Source: Thermoanaerobaculum sp. (GTDB lineage: Bacteria > Acidobacteriota > Thermoanaerobaculia > Multivoradales > UBA5704). Taken from it: a stretch of DNA of 64,000 bases. This document shows, piece by piece, positions 16,786-25,771 of the stretch. The stretch lies in contig JAJKHS010000143.1 of the NCBI GenBank assembly GCA_021154885.1, positions 152,003 to 216,002 of the forward strand, given 5' to 3'. A program made the position numbers and the translations under genes. How positions within the stretch are numbered: position 1 is the stretch's first letter; every line of letters starts with the position of its first letter. Under the pieces are notes generated by a model, which worked only from the letters and a program-made list of their open reading frames with translations, made no database searches and was not told where the DNA came from.

Positions 16786-18420
16786 ATGAGCTCTGAGCCG
16801 TACCACCTCTTCCCCCAGGTCGAGCGGTTGCTGCGCGGGATCGAATCCCGCGAATCCCCCCTCGTCCAGCTCTGGGGGTGGCCGGGCAGCGGCGGCATGG
16901 CCGTTCTCGAGGCGCTCCTCGCTCGCCAGGGCCGGCGGGCGCTGGGGCTGCCCCTGGCGACGGTGGGCGACGAGGCGGCGCTGCGAGAGGCTCTGGAGGC
17001 GGCCCGTGACGTCGGGGTCCGCTGGCTGGTGGCCCTGGGGGAGCCGCCGGCCGCGCGGCTGGCCACGGCCGAGCGCTGGCTGCTTCCCGGGCAGCGCCTG
17101 GTCTTCGCCGCCGCCCGGCGCTGGCCTGCGGCGATCCCGCTGGACGTGGTGCCCCCCCAGGAGCTGCTCCTCGAGCCGGCGGAGGTCTCCTCCCTCTGCC
17201 TCCTCCTGACCGGCGAAGAGCCGTCGCCGCCGGCCGCCCACACGCTGTGGGAGGCGACGGACGGCTGGCATCGGCCGCTACGGCTCGCCCTGGAGGCCGC
17301 GGGAGGGCCGGGGCTCGAGGGCGTCGGGCCGGACGCCCTGCTGGACCTGCCGGCCGTGCGCCTCTTCCTCCGGCAGGAGCTGCTGGAGGCCCTGCCGCAG
17401 AAGGAGCGTGACCTCCTGCTCGACGCTCCGGAGGAGAGGCCGGACGCCGGCGGTGCCGGGGAGGAGGGCTGGCGAGTGATCGACGCGCTCGGCCTCTGGC
17501 TGGAGGGCCCGGAGCGCGACCGGCTGCCACGGCTCTTCGCCGCCCTGCTGGCGCGCGAGCGTCGCCGTCGCCGGCCGCGCTCCGCCCTCCCGGCGCTGCC
17601 GCGGCCCCCGGCCGTCGCCGCGAGCGCAGGGGACGGGCCGGCGGCCGGCCGCCTCCCCGTCTACATCCTCGGTCTGCTGGGGAGCCCGCTCGCCCGGCAG
17701 CGGGACGAGGAGGGGGAGCGCGACCTCGACTGCCGCCTGCGGCGCTCGTTCCAGGTCCTGGCCTATCTCGCCTCCTCCCCCGGACTGCAGGCGGGCCGCG
17801 AAGAGCTCGTGGAGGCCGTCTGGCCGACCGAGGGAGAGCGCACCATCGAGCGCAACTTCCATCCCACCCTCAGCCATCTCCGGCGGGCCCTGGAGGGCGG
17901 GCGCAAGGGCAAGGACCTCCCCGCCCCTCTGCTGTTCCGCGGCGGCTTCTACCGGCTCAACTCCGATGTCTCCTGGCAAGTGGACGTCATCGACTTCAGC
18001 CGTCTGGTCGAGGAGGGGAAAGAGCGGGAGCGCCGCGGCGAGCTGGAGGCCGCGGCCGACTCCTGGCAGCGGGCCTGGAAGCTCTACCGCGGCCCCTTCC
18101 TTCAGGGGTACTACGAGGCCTGGGTCACCGCCCGCCGGGAGTCCTTCCAGCGCCTCTACCTGGAGCTGCTGCGCGAGTTGGGCGACCTGTACGTCCGGCT
18201 GCAGAAGCCCGGCGAGGCGCTCGACGCCTATCGCACGGTGCTCATGGAGGACCCGCTCAACGAGCGGGTCCACCTCGCGGTGATGCGCCTCTACGCCGAG
18301 CAGGGGAGGCGCGACCTGGTGCGCCGCCAGTACGACAAGCTCTGTGCCATCCTGCTCGACGAGCTCGGGGTGCCGCCCATGCCGGATACGACGCAGGGCT
18401 ATCACCAGTTGATGGAATAG
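16786..18420 (+). CDS. BTAD (SARP-like) regulatory protein
   Basis: A 544-residue protein. Residues 1-280 look like a degenerate ATPase or STAND-like module: LWGWPGSGGMAVLEAL sits where a P-loop would be but lacks GKT/S. Residues ~320-395 resemble an OmpR-type winged helix (LQAGREELVEAVWP, LRRALEGG). Residues ~400-540 form a bacterial transcriptional activator domain of TPR-like helices (WQRAWKLYRGPFLQGY, YLELLRELGDLYVRL, YDKLCAILLDELGVPP). It probably controls genes together with the adjacent sigma factor; targets are unknown. Confidence 0.8.
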   Translation: MSSEPYHLFPQVERLLRGIESRESPLVQLWGWPGSGGMAVLEALLARQGRRALGLPLATVGDEAALREALEAARDVGVRWLVALGEPPAARLATAERWLLPGQRLVFAAARRWPAAIPLDVVPPQELLLEPAEVSSLCLLLTGEEPSPPAAHTLWEATDGWHRPLRLALEAAGGPGLEGVGPDALLDLPAVRLFLRQELLEALPQKERDLLLDAPEERPDAGGAGEEGWRVIDALGLWLEGPERDRLPRLFAALLARERRRRRPRSALPALPRPPAVAASAGDGPAAGRLPVYILGLLGSPLARQRDEEGERDLDCRLRRSFQVLAYLASSPGLQAGREELVEAVWPTEGERTIERNFHPTLSHLRRALEGGRKGKDLPAPLLFRGGFYRLNSDVSWQVDVIDFSRLVEEGKERERRGELEAAADSWQRAWKLYRGPFLQGYYEAWVTARRESFQRLYLELLRELGDLYVRLQKPGEALDAYRTVLMEDPLNERVHLAVMRLYAEQGRRDLVRRQYDKLCAILLDELGVPPMPDTTQGYHQLME

Positions 18421-18474
18421 GTTCCATCTGCTAGGTTCTGGCGGACCCCGGAGGCGCACAGGCGTTGACCTGGT

Positions 18475-18608
18475 TTAGGGTAGGGGCGGGTCTGGACGGG
18501 CGGGAGGGGGCGCGACCCGCCCTGCAACGCCGAGATCATCCGTATCAGGGCGCCGCACCAGGGCGGGTCGAGCCCCCAACCTGCCGTCCAGACCCGCCCC
18601 TACCCTAA
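18475..18608. repeat. Palindromic repeat family A, copy 1
   Basis: A 134-bp element with ends TTAGGGTAGGGGCGGGTCTG and the exact inverse, and a GC-rich middle with two further inverted blocks (CGACCCGCCCTG and CAGGGCGGGTCG). Further copies are at 26851-26970 and 54127-54248. It fills the gap between the BTAD gene and the phosphodiesterase gene and has no coding capacity. Confidence 0.85.
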
Positions 18609-18625
18609 GCATCAAGGCATCAGGC

Positions 18626-20395
18626 ATGAGACTCAGAGCCCTGCGCGACGCCTGCATCGGCGGCTTCCTCTATGGCGCGGTCGTCTACGGCGCCTCGCTG
18701 TCGCTCCTGCACGTCGTCCACAACCGGCTGGGATCGAGCCGCGATGCCCTGATCGCCCTGATCTTCTTCAGCCTGCTCTACGGCCTTTGGAGCGCCGCGT
18801 TTTTTCTGGGGGCCACCCTGGCGGTCTGGCCGTTCTCGCGGCCGGAGGCCCGCGAACGGCGCGGGCTCGGGGTGGGCCTCTTCGTCTACAACCTTTTTTT
18901 CTGGGAGGTCGCCCTTCTCTATGGGCTGACCTACGACGAGGCGCCGTTCCATCCCGCCGGCGTCTGGGGGATGGCGGCCGTGCTGGCCCTCCTGGCCGCG
19001 GGGATCGCCGTCCTCGTCGCCGGCGTCTCCTGGGCGGAGCTCCGGGGGCTCGCGGCCCTGCACCGCCAGGGCTGGCTGGGGCGTGCGGCCGCCGCCCTGG
19101 CCCTCCTCGCCGTGGGGGTGCACGCCGCGGCTCCCCTCTACACGGGACGCGGGCGCCATCGGGCCGCGCCGCCGCCGAAGATCGCGGTGGCGGACACCGG
19201 CCTCAAGGTCGTGCTCGTGGGGCTGGACGGCGCCGACTGGCGGGTCCTCCAGCCGATGATGGACAAGGGGACGCTTCCCGCCTTCGCCGGCATGGTGCGC
19301 GACGGCTCGACGGCCGACCTCGCCACCCTCCACCACTCCAATTCGGCCGTGATCTGGGCCTCGATCTACACCGGCGATACGCCCGGCCGGCACGGGGTGC
19401 TGGACTTCTACCGCATCCGCTTCCCGGGCATGGCCTCGGCGGGGCTCTTCCCCCTCCACCGCACCTTCTTCAAGGAGCTGTCGGACCTGGTGGCGCCCCT
19501 GGGTCTGGCGGACCAGATGGCCGTGGACCGCTTCTCCCTCCACGCCTCGCCGCCGCTCTGGGAGATCGCCGACCGGGCGGGGCTCTCGATCGGCGTGGCG
19601 GACGGCTATTTCTACTCCTTCCCGGCTTTGCACCCGTCGCGGCCGGAGAGCTGGTTCTTCTCCTACGGGCTGGACGAATTCTCGACCCACCCGTCGGACC
19701 ACGTGGAGCGATTCGTCCAGCCGAAGGACGTGAAGCTCTACCGCTCGCTGACCTCCGTCCTTGCGGGCGGCGACTTCAAGTGGCAGTCCGGCGTCCTGAT
19801 GGGGCAACTCACCGGCAAGACCCAGCCGCGCTTCGTCAACCTCTACAGCCACCAGCCGGACAGCTTCCAGCACTGGTACTGGAAGTGGTTCCAGCCCGAC
19901 CACTACTTCGGCGCGGGTGAGCGCCTGGCGGAGAATCACGACCGCATTCCGGGGCTCTACCGGGACTTCGACGCCTTCCTCGCCCGCCTCCTCCCCCGGA
20001 TGGGGCCGGACACGGTAGTGATCGTCGCCTCGGACCACGGCCACAGCCCTACGATCGTCGACCGGCTCTACTCCCAGCACTGGCACGGGCCGCCGGGCAT
20101 CCTGCTCATGCAGGGCGGACCGGTGAAGCGGGGCGAAGCCCTCCAGGGGGCCAACGTCTACGACCTGTATCCCACGGTGCTCTACCTTCTCGGTCTGCCC
20201 GTGCCCCAGGATGCCGAAGGCAAGGTCCTGCTCGAGGCGCTCGATCCCGCCTTCGTCCGCGCCCATCCCGTGCGCACGGTGCCGTCCTACGGGGGCCTGG
20301 GCTTCTCCCCCGGCCTGCCCGGGGCGCGCCGCGACAGCACCCAGAACGAGCGGGAGATCGAGAAGCTGCGGAGCCTCGGCTACATCGGATTGTAG
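18626..20395 (+). CDS. Membrane-anchored alkaline-phosphatase-superfamily phosphodiesterase
   Basis: A 589-residue protein with about five hydrophobic helices in residues 1-175 and a type I phosphodiesterase/nucleotide pyrophosphatase-like domain from about 190. LVGLDGADW gives the first metal aspartate, NSAVIWASIYTGDTPGRHGV the nucleophile region and VVIVASDHGHSP the later metal ligands; HWHGPPGILLM follows. It ends KLRSLGYIGL, an ending shared with two other proteins in this window. It probably acts outside the inner membrane on phosphodiester or sulfate ester groups of envelope glycans; the substrate is unknown. Confidence 0.82.
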   Translation: MRLRALRDACIGGFLYGAVVYGASLSLLHVVHNRLGSSRDALIALIFFSLLYGLWSAAFFLGATLAVWPFSRPEARERRGLGVGLFVYNLFFWEVALLYGLTYDEAPFHPAGVWGMAAVLALLAAGIAVLVAGVSWAELRGLAALHRQGWLGRAAAALALLAVGVHAAAPLYTGRGRHRAAPPPKIAVADTGLKVVLVGLDGADWRVLQPMMDKGTLPAFAGMVRDGSTADLATLHHSNSAVIWASIYTGDTPGRHGVLDFYRIRFPGMASAGLFPLHRTFFKELSDLVAPLGLADQMAVDRFSLHASPPLWEIADRAGLSIGVADGYFYSFPALHPSRPESWFFSYGLDEFSTHPSDHVERFVQPKDVKLYRSLTSVLAGGDFKWQSGVLMGQLTGKTQPRFVNLYSHQPDSFQHWYWKWFQPDHYFGAGERLAENHDRIPGLYRDFDAFLARLLPRMGPDTVVIVASDHGHSPTIVDRLYSQHWHGPPGILLMQGGPVKRGEALQGANVYDLYPTVLYLLGLPVPQDAEGKVLLEALDPAFVRAHPVRTVPSYGGLGFSPGLPGARRDSTQNEREIEKLRSLGYIGL

Positions 20396-20428
20396 GTAGA
20401 ATCGGCCGGCAGCCACGAAGGAGTCTCC

Positions 20429-21226
20429 ATGAGCAGGCCCGCGAAGCACGACATGCCGGTGGTGATCCTCTGCGGAGGCAAGGGCACCCGTCTGCGCGAG
20501 GAGACCGAGTACCGCCCGAAGCCCATGGTGGAGATCGGCCCCCAGCCGATCCTCTGGCACATCATGAAGTCCTACGGCGTTCATGGCCTCGACCGCTTCG
20601 TCCTCTGCCTGGGCTACAAGGGGTGGGAGATCAAGCAGTACTTCCTGCGCTACAAGGAGATGCACTGCGACTTCACGGTCGCCATGGACGGCAGCCGGCC
20701 GCTCGAAGTCCACAACCAGGACGGTTACGAGAGCTGGCGGGTGACCTGCGCCGAGACCGGCGCCGAGACCGCCACCGGCGCCCGCCTCTGGAAGGTGCGC
20801 CAATACGTCGACGCCGAAACCTTCTGCTTCACCTATGGCGACGCGGTGAGCGACGTGGACGTCGACGCCCTGCTGGCGTTCCACTGGGCGCAGGGGCGGA
20901 TCGCCACCGTCACCGGCGTCCGCCCCACCTCGCGCTACGGCGAGCTGCGGGTCGACGGCACCAAGGCCCTGGAGTTCGCCGAGAAGCCCACGGCCGAGGG
21001 GGTGGTCAGCGGCGGTTTCTTCGTCTTCCAGCGCGAGGTCTTCGACTATCTGGACGACGATCCGGACCTCTTCCTGGAGCAGCGGCCGCTGCGCAACCTG
21101 GCCCGCGACGGTCAGCTCTCGGTCTACCTGCACGAGGGCTTCTGGCACCCCATGGACACCTACCGCGACTACCTCCACCTGAACGACCTGTGGAAGCGGG
21201 GCGAGACGCCGTGGAAAAAATGGTGA
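20429..21226 (+). CDS. rfbF: Glucose-1-phosphate cytidylyltransferase
   Basis: Forms CDP-glucose from CTP and glucose-1-phosphate. The nucleotidyltransferase signature VVILCGGKGTRLREETEYRPKP, shown here only in part, begins at about residue 10; YGDAVSDVDV carries the metal aspartate, and GGFFVFQREVFDYL and HPMDTYRDY are family motifs. The protein has 265 residues, the usual size. It opens a five-gene run with overlapping ends. The usual partner, CDP-glucose 4,6-dehydratase (rfbG), is not found in this window. Confidence 0.93.
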   Translation: MSRPAKHDMPVVILCGGKGTRLREETEYRPKPMVEIGPQPILWHIMKSYGVHGLDRFVLCLGYKGWEIKQYFLRYKEMHCDFTVAMDGSRPLEVHNQDGYESWRVTCAETGAETATGARLWKVRQYVDAETFCFTYGDAVSDVDVDALLAFHWAQGRIATVTGVRPTSRYGELRVDGTKALEFAEKPTAEGVVSGGFFVFQREVFDYLDDDPDLFLEQRPLRNLARDGQLSVYLHEGFWHPMDTYRDYLHLNDLWKRGETPWKKW

Positions 21227-22467
21227 ATCGCCTCGCGTGCCGTTTCTGCGGCGCGCCGCTCTCCCACGTCTTCGTGGACCTGGGCTCCCAGCCTCTCGCC
21301 AATTCCTACCTGGAGCCGGAGGACCTGGGGAAGGCGGAGACGTTCCTGCCGCTCTGCGTCTACGTCTGCGGCGAGTGCTTCCTGGTGCAGCTTCCGGAGG
21401 AGGAGAGGCCGGAGGCCATCTTCTCCGACTACGCCTACTTCTCCTCCTACTCCGAGAGCTGGCTGCGCCACGCCGAAGCCTACGCCACGGCCATGGTCGA
21501 GCGCTTCGGCCTCGGGGCCGGCCACCAGGTGATCGAAGTGGCCAGCAACGACGGCTACCTGCTGCGCTGGTTTGCGGAGCGCGGGATCCCCGCCTTAGGG
21601 ATCGAGCCGGCGGCGAACGTGGCCGCGGCGGCCGAGGCGGCGGGCATTCCGACCCTGGTGAAGTTCTTCGGCGCGGCCACGGCCCGCGAGCTGGCGGCGG
21701 CCGGCACGCGGGCCGACCTGCTGGTGGGCAACAACGTCCTCGCCCACGTGCCGGACCTGAACGACTTCGTCGCCGGGTTGAAAATCCTCCTCGCTCCCAC
21801 GGGCGTGCTGACGATGGAGTTCCCTCACCTCCTGCGATTGATGGCGGAAGATCAGTTCGACACCATCTACCACGAGCACTACTCCTACTTCTCCCTCTCC
21901 ACCGTGCGCCGGGTCTTCGCCGCCCACGGCCTGACGCTCTTCGACGTCGAGGAGCTGCCCACCCACGGGGGGTCGCTGCGCGTTTATTGCCGGCATGCTT
22001 GTCACGCGGAGGATGCATCGAAACGGATCGGGGAGCGGGTGGTGGACCTCCTGGCCCGGGAGGCGGCGGATGGGTTTTCGCGCCTGGAGACCTACCGCTC
22101 GTTCGACGAGCGGGTGCGCCGGGTCAAGCGCGGGCTCCTGCGCTTCCTGATCGAGGCCCGGGAGGAGGGACGATCGATCGCCGGCTACGGCGCGCCGGCC
22201 AAGGGGAACACGCTGCTCAACTATTGCGGCGTGCGCACCGACTTCCTCGACTTCACCGTGGACCGCAGCCCCCACAAGCAGGGGCGCTTCCTGCCCGGCA
22301 CCCGCATCCCCATCCACGGGCCGGACCGCCTGCGCGAGGCGCGGCCGGACTACGTCCTCATCCTGCCGTGGAACCTCAAGGAGGAGATCATGGAGCAGAT
22401 GGCGGACGTCCGCTCCTGGGGCGGCCGCTTCGTGGTGGCCATCCCGGAGGTGAAGGTCCTCGCATGA
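21220..22467 (+). CDS. NDP-hexose C-methyltransferase-like SAM enzyme
   Basis: A 415-residue three-part methyltransferase: an N-terminal zinc-binding domain (CRFCG near residue 8 and CGEC near 49), a class I SAM domain (VIEVASNDGYLL at 104-115, GIEPAANVA) with the catalytic-region motif YHEHYSYFSLSTV, and a C-terminal domain (SIAGYGAPAKGNTLLNY). This order matches TylC3/NovU-type sugar C-methyltransferases that act on NDP-keto sugars. The ATG at 21220 overlaps the rfbF stop. It probably branches the CDP- or dTDP-sugar made in this cluster. Confidence 0.9.
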   Translation: MVNRLACRFCGAPLSHVFVDLGSQPLANSYLEPEDLGKAETFLPLCVYVCGECFLVQLPEEERPEAIFSDYAYFSSYSESWLRHAEAYATAMVERFGLGAGHQVIEVASNDGYLLRWFAERGIPALGIEPAANVAAAAEAAGIPTLVKFFGAATARELAAAGTRADLLVGNNVLAHVPDLNDFVAGLKILLAPTGVLTMEFPHLLRLMAEDQFDTIYHEHYSYFSLSTVRRVFAAHGLTLFDVEELPTHGGSLRVYCRHACHAEDASKRIGERVVDLLAREAADGFSRLETYRSFDERVRRVKRGLLRFLIEAREEGRSIAGYGAPAKGNTLLNYCGVRTDFLDFTVDRSPHKQGRFLPGTRIPIHGPDRLREARPDYVLILPWNLKEEIMEQMADVRSWGGRFVVAIPEVKVLA

Positions 22468-23192
22468 TCTTCCGCGAGACGCCGCTGCCGGGCGCCTGGG
22501 TCCTGGAGCCGGAGCGCTTCGCGGACGAGCGCGGTTTCTTCGCCCGCACCTTCTGCCGCCGCGACTTCGCGGCGCGGGGGCTGGAGACGGCCGTGGACCA
22601 GTGCAGCGTCTCGTACAACCACCGGCGGGGGACCCTGCGCGGGCTCCATTTTCAGATCGCTCCTCATGAAGAGGTCAAGCTCGTGCGAGTCAATCGCGGC
22701 GTCCTCTGGGACGTGATCGTGGACCTGCGGCCCGGCTCGCCCACCTTGAGAAAGCATTTCGCGATCGTCCTGTCCGCGGATCTCGGCAATCAGCTTTACA
22801 TTCCGAAGGGGATGGCCCACGGTTTTCAAACCCTGGAGGATGGCACAGAGGTTTTCTACCAGATTTCCGAGCCCTACGCCCCCGAGGCCGCCCGCGGCTA
22901 TCGCTGGGACGATCCCGCGTTCGCCATCCCCTGGCCGGAGCCGGCGACGGTGATCTCGGAGAAGGATCGGAGCCTGCCGTTCTTCTCGGCCGACTCGTCG
23001 CAGCCCCCCGCCCAGGGCCCTCACCCCCCGGCCCCCTCTCCCGCCCCCTCCCAACCCCCCTCACCGGGAGAGGGGGAGAGGAGACCCGAGACTTCATCCG
23101 GCTGTTCTCCCTCTTCTCCCGGTGAGGGGGGTTGGGAGGGGGCGGGAGAAGAGGGCCGGGGTGATGAGGGTCTTCGGGAGGAGGCACGATGA
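22464..23192 (+). CDS. rfbC: dTDP-4-dehydrorhamnose 3,5-epimerase with repeat-derived tail
   Basis: A cupin epimerase of the rhamnose pathway: FADERGFFARTF, VDQCSVSYNHRRGTLRGLHFQ (active-site His), LWDVIVDLRPGSPT and YIPKGMAHGFQTL are all present in the first ~180 residues. The remaining ~60 residues (Pro/Gly/Glu-rich) are encoded by palindromic repeat B at 23020-23168 and match no family sequence. The insertion kept the frame open so that the new stop overlaps the next start (ATGA). The core looks complete, so activity may be retained. Confidence 0.9.
   Translation: MIFRETPLPGAWVLEPERFADERGFFARTFCRRDFAARGLETAVDQCSVSYNHRRGTLRGLHFQIAPHEEVKLVRVNRGVLWDVIVDLRPGSPTLRKHFAIVLSADLGNQLYIPKGMAHGFQTLEDGTEVFYQISEPYAPEAARGYRWDDPAFAIPWPEPATVISEKDRSLPFFSADSSQPPAQGPHPPAPSPAPSQPPSPGEGERRPETSSGCSPSSPGEGGWEGAGEEGRGDEGLREEAR
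23020..23168. repeat. Palindromic repeat family B, copy 1, inside rfbC
   Basis: A roughly 150-bp element with long inverted arms: CCCTCACCCC at the left, GGGGTGATGAGGG at the right, and central TCACCGGGAGA and TCTCCCGGTGA. It encodes the last ~50 residues of rfbC. A relative with the same right arm is at 36885-37048. Confidence 0.8.
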
Positions 23193-24490
23193 CCCCCGAA
23201 GCCTTGGAGAAGGCCGGCGGCGCCATGCATGCTTTCATCGCCGAGGCCTTCCCCCTCTGCCGCAGCATCACGGGCGACGGCGTGCGCCGCACCCTGGCGA
23301 TGATCGCCGGGCGCATCCCGCTCGACGTTCACGAGGTCCCCTCGGGCACCCAGGTCTTCGACTGGACGGTGCCGAAAGAATGGAACATCCGGGACGCCTG
23401 GATCAAGGACCCGTCGGGCCGCAAGGTCGTGGACTTCCAGGAATCGAACCTCCACATCCTCAACTACAGCGTTCCCGTCCACGCGCGGATGCAACTCGCC
23501 GAGTTGCAGTCGCACCTGTTCACACTGCCTTTCAAGCCGGAACTGATTCCCTACCGCACCTCGTATTACAAGGAGGCGTGGGGCTTCTGCCTCTCCCACC
23601 GCCAGCTCGAAGCTCTGCCCGAAGGCGAGTACGAGGTCTGCGTCGATTCGACCCTGGCGGACGGCTCGCTCACCTACGGCGAATGCCTGCTGCCGGGGGA
23701 GACCGAGCGGGAGGTGCTCCTCTCGACCCACGTCTGCCATCCGTCGCTCGCCAACGACAACCTCTCGGGTATCGCCGTCATGACCTGGCTGGCCCGGGAG
23801 ATCTCGGCCCGCCCCCGGCGGCGCTACTCGTATCGATTCCTTTTCATTCCCGGCACCATCGGCTCCATCACCTGGCTCGCCCGCAACGAAGCGCGCGCCT
23901 CGCGGATCGCCCACGGCCTGGTGGCGGCCAACCTGGGAGACCCGGGAGCGTTCCACTACAAGCGGAGCCGGCGGGGGATCGCGGAGATCGATCGCGTGGT
24001 GACGGCCGTGCTGAAGGCCGCAGGGGAGCCGTTGGGCGTCGAAGAGTTCGTCCCCTTCGGCTACGACGAGCGGCAGTACTGCTCTCCCGGCTTCGACCTG
24101 CCCGTGGGCTCCCTCACCCGCACGCCCTGGGGACGCTATCCCGAGTACCACACCTCGGCGGACGACCTCGCCTTCGTCCGGCCCGACGCGCTGGCCGGGT
24201 CGCTGCGCACCTATCTGAACGTGGTGAAAGTTCTCGAAGGAAACCGCCGCTACCTCAACCTGAACCCCAAGTGCGAGCCCCAACTCGGCCGCCGGGGGCT
24301 GTACCGGACGATCGGCGGCGACGAATCCGGCCGTGCTCGCGAGCTGGCCCTCCTCTGGGTGCTCAATCAATCCGACGGCTACTACTCCCTGCTCGACATC
24401 GCCGAGCGCGCGCGTCTGAGCTTTGCGGCCATTCGCGAAGCGGCCGACGCGCTGCTGGAGGCGGGTCTGCTGCGGGAGGTCGAAGGATGA
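23189..24490 (+). CDS. DUF4910 aminopeptidase-like protein of polysaccharide clusters
   Basis: A 433-residue protein of the DUF4910 (M28-like) family. LSTHVCHPSLANDNLSG gives the His/Asp zinc-site pattern of M28-type enzymes, GTIGSITWL and YDERQYCSPGFDLPVGSL are family motifs, and the last ~70 residues form a winged-helix-like end. Such genes commonly sit in O-antigen or capsule clusters with C-methyltransferases. The substrate is unknown; it may remove an acyl or amino-acid group from a glycan precursor. It is coupled to both neighbours by 4-bp overlaps. Confidence 0.8.
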   Translation: MTPEALEKAGGAMHAFIAEAFPLCRSITGDGVRRTLAMIAGRIPLDVHEVPSGTQVFDWTVPKEWNIRDAWIKDPSGRKVVDFQESNLHILNYSVPVHARMQLAELQSHLFTLPFKPELIPYRTSYYKEAWGFCLSHRQLEALPEGEYEVCVDSTLADGSLTYGECLLPGETEREVLLSTHVCHPSLANDNLSGIAVMTWLAREISARPRRRYSYRFLFIPGTIGSITWLARNEARASRIAHGLVAANLGDPGAFHYKRSRRGIAEIDRVVTAVLKAAGEPLGVEEFVPFGYDERQYCSPGFDLPVGSLTRTPWGRYPEYHTSADDLAFVRPDALAGSLRTYLNVVKVLEGNRRYLNLNPKCEPQLGRRGLYRTIGGDESGRARELALLWVLNQSDGYYSLLDIAERARLSFAAIREAADALLEAGLLREVEG

Positions 24491-25236
24491 GCTCCGAATT
24501 CACGGCCGGAGGCCTCGCGTTTCGCGGCAAGGTCGCGGTGATCACCGGCGCCAGCGGCGGCATTGGCGAGGCCATCGCAGTGGCCCTGGCGCGGGAGGGC
24601 GCCCGTCTGGTCCTGGCGGGGCGGAACGCCGAGCGGCTCGATCGGGTCGCCGAGCGGGCTCGGGACTTCTCCCCGGGCGTCGAGACCTTCGCCGCCGATC
24701 TCACCGACGACGAACGGAGTCACGCCCTGGCAGCGCGGGCGGTCGGGGCCTTCGGCGGCGTCGACGTCCTGGTCCACAGCATCGGCTACTTCGCGGGCGG
24801 CCTCGTGGCCACGGCGCCGGTGGACGACCTCGACCGTCTCTACCGGGTCAACGCCCGCTCGCCCTACGTCCTCACCCAGGCTCTGCTGCCGTCCCTCATC
24901 GCCCGCCAGGGGCAGGTGGTGTTCGTCAACTCCGGCTCCGGTTTCCAACCCGCCCGTGCCGGCTGGGCCGCCTACGCCGCCTCCAAGCACGCTCTGCGAG
25001 CCTTGGCCGACGGCCTGCGGGACGAGGTCCATCCGCAGGGCGTGAGGGTGATTACCGTCTTCCCGGGCCGCACGGCCACGGCCATGCAGGAGGAGGTTCA
25101 CCGCTATGAGGGTCGCCCCTACGATCCCAACCGCTTCCTCCAGTCCCGGGACGTGGCCGCCGTGGTCGTGAACGCCCTGGCCCTGCCGCGCACCGCCGAG
25201 GTGACGGAGGTGCGGGTCCGGCCGGGACAGGGGTAG
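24487..25236 (+). CDS. Short-chain dehydrogenase/reductase
   Basis: A 249-residue classical SDR. The Rossmann motif TGASGGIGEA is at about residues 20-29, NSGSG precedes the active site YAASK (Tyr and Lys in YxxxK), and PGRTAT follows. It overlaps the DUF4910 gene by 4 bp. Probably it reduces a keto-sugar or related intermediate, but as a classical SDR it is not an obvious substitute for the extended-type dehydratase missing from the cluster. Confidence 0.9.
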   Translation: MSSEFTAGGLAFRGKVAVITGASGGIGEAIAVALAREGARLVLAGRNAERLDRVAERARDFSPGVETFAADLTDDERSHALAARAVGAFGGVDVLVHSIGYFAGGLVATAPVDDLDRLYRVNARSPYVLTQALLPSLIARQGQVVFVNSGSGFQPARAGWAAYAASKHALRALADGLRDEVHPQGVRVITVFPGRTATAMQEEVHRYEGRPYDPNRFLQSRDVAAVVVNALALPRTAEVTEVRVRPGQG

Positions 25237-25255
25237 AAGGCTCGAAGCTAGCCGC

Positions 25256-25657
25256 TCACCGGGGCCGCCCCTCCGCGAGACGGCGGAGGAAGGAGTCCCT
25301 CATCCGCTCCCAGCCGGGCCGGTCCGTCTCGGCCTGGAGGAGGGCGCGGGTGCGCCAGGACGCTGCGGCATAACGCTCTGCCTCATGGAGCACGATGCCG
25401 TCCCGGAGCAAGGCGTTGAGCAGGGGGAAGCCGGGGTCGTCGAGGCTCACGACGTCGACCTCCACTCTGGCGGCGTCGCTGAGGTCCGCCGCCAGCTCCA
25501 GCAGGTCGAGATCGTCGCCCAGGACGGCCACGTCCGCATCGGATCCAGAGCGGGCCCTGCCCCGTGCCCGGGAACCGAAGAGCATAGCGAGACGGACGTC
25601 CTTCCGCCCGTTCAGCGCTTTCTTCAGAGACTCGATGACCCGATCTTCCGTGCTCAC
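25256..25657 (-). CDS. Solitary MNT-type nucleotidyltransferase
   Basis: A 133-residue minimal nucleotidyltransferase: FGSRARGRARSGSDADVAV has the GSRxxG and DxD motifs, with the third acidic residue in VEVDVVSLDD. MNT proteins act as antitoxins that AMPylate HEPN toxins. No HEPN gene is adjacent on either side in the same orientation; the C-terminal 40 residues (RYAAASWRTRALLQ) are longer than the MNT core. It is convergent with the SDR gene. Confidence 0.82.
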   Translation of the reverse strand: MSTEDRVIESLKKALNGRKDVRLAMLFGSRARGRARSGSDADVAVLGDDLDLLELAADLSDAARVEVDVVSLDDPGFPLLNALLRDGIVLHEAERYAAASWRTRALLQAETDRPGWERMRDSFLRRLAEGRPR

Positions 25658-25771
25658 GGAAGTGAGTTTACGCCGGAGCCCCGCTGTCTCAAAATGCGCG
25701 GGCCATGGCAGGTCAGAGCGCCGAGCGGCTCGACTGGGTCACCGAGCGGGTAGTCACGTATACTGGAGCTC

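Noticed and set aside
18620..22018. Antisense frame of over 1,100 codons across the phosphodiesterase, rfbF and methyltransferase genes
   Set aside because: It spans three well-supported sense genes and an intergenic gap and shows no domain.
25256..25657. Pairing of the solitary MNT gene with the HEPN remnant at 26109
   Set aside because: They are on opposite strands and separated by another MNT gene that overlaps the HEPN start, which is the better partner.
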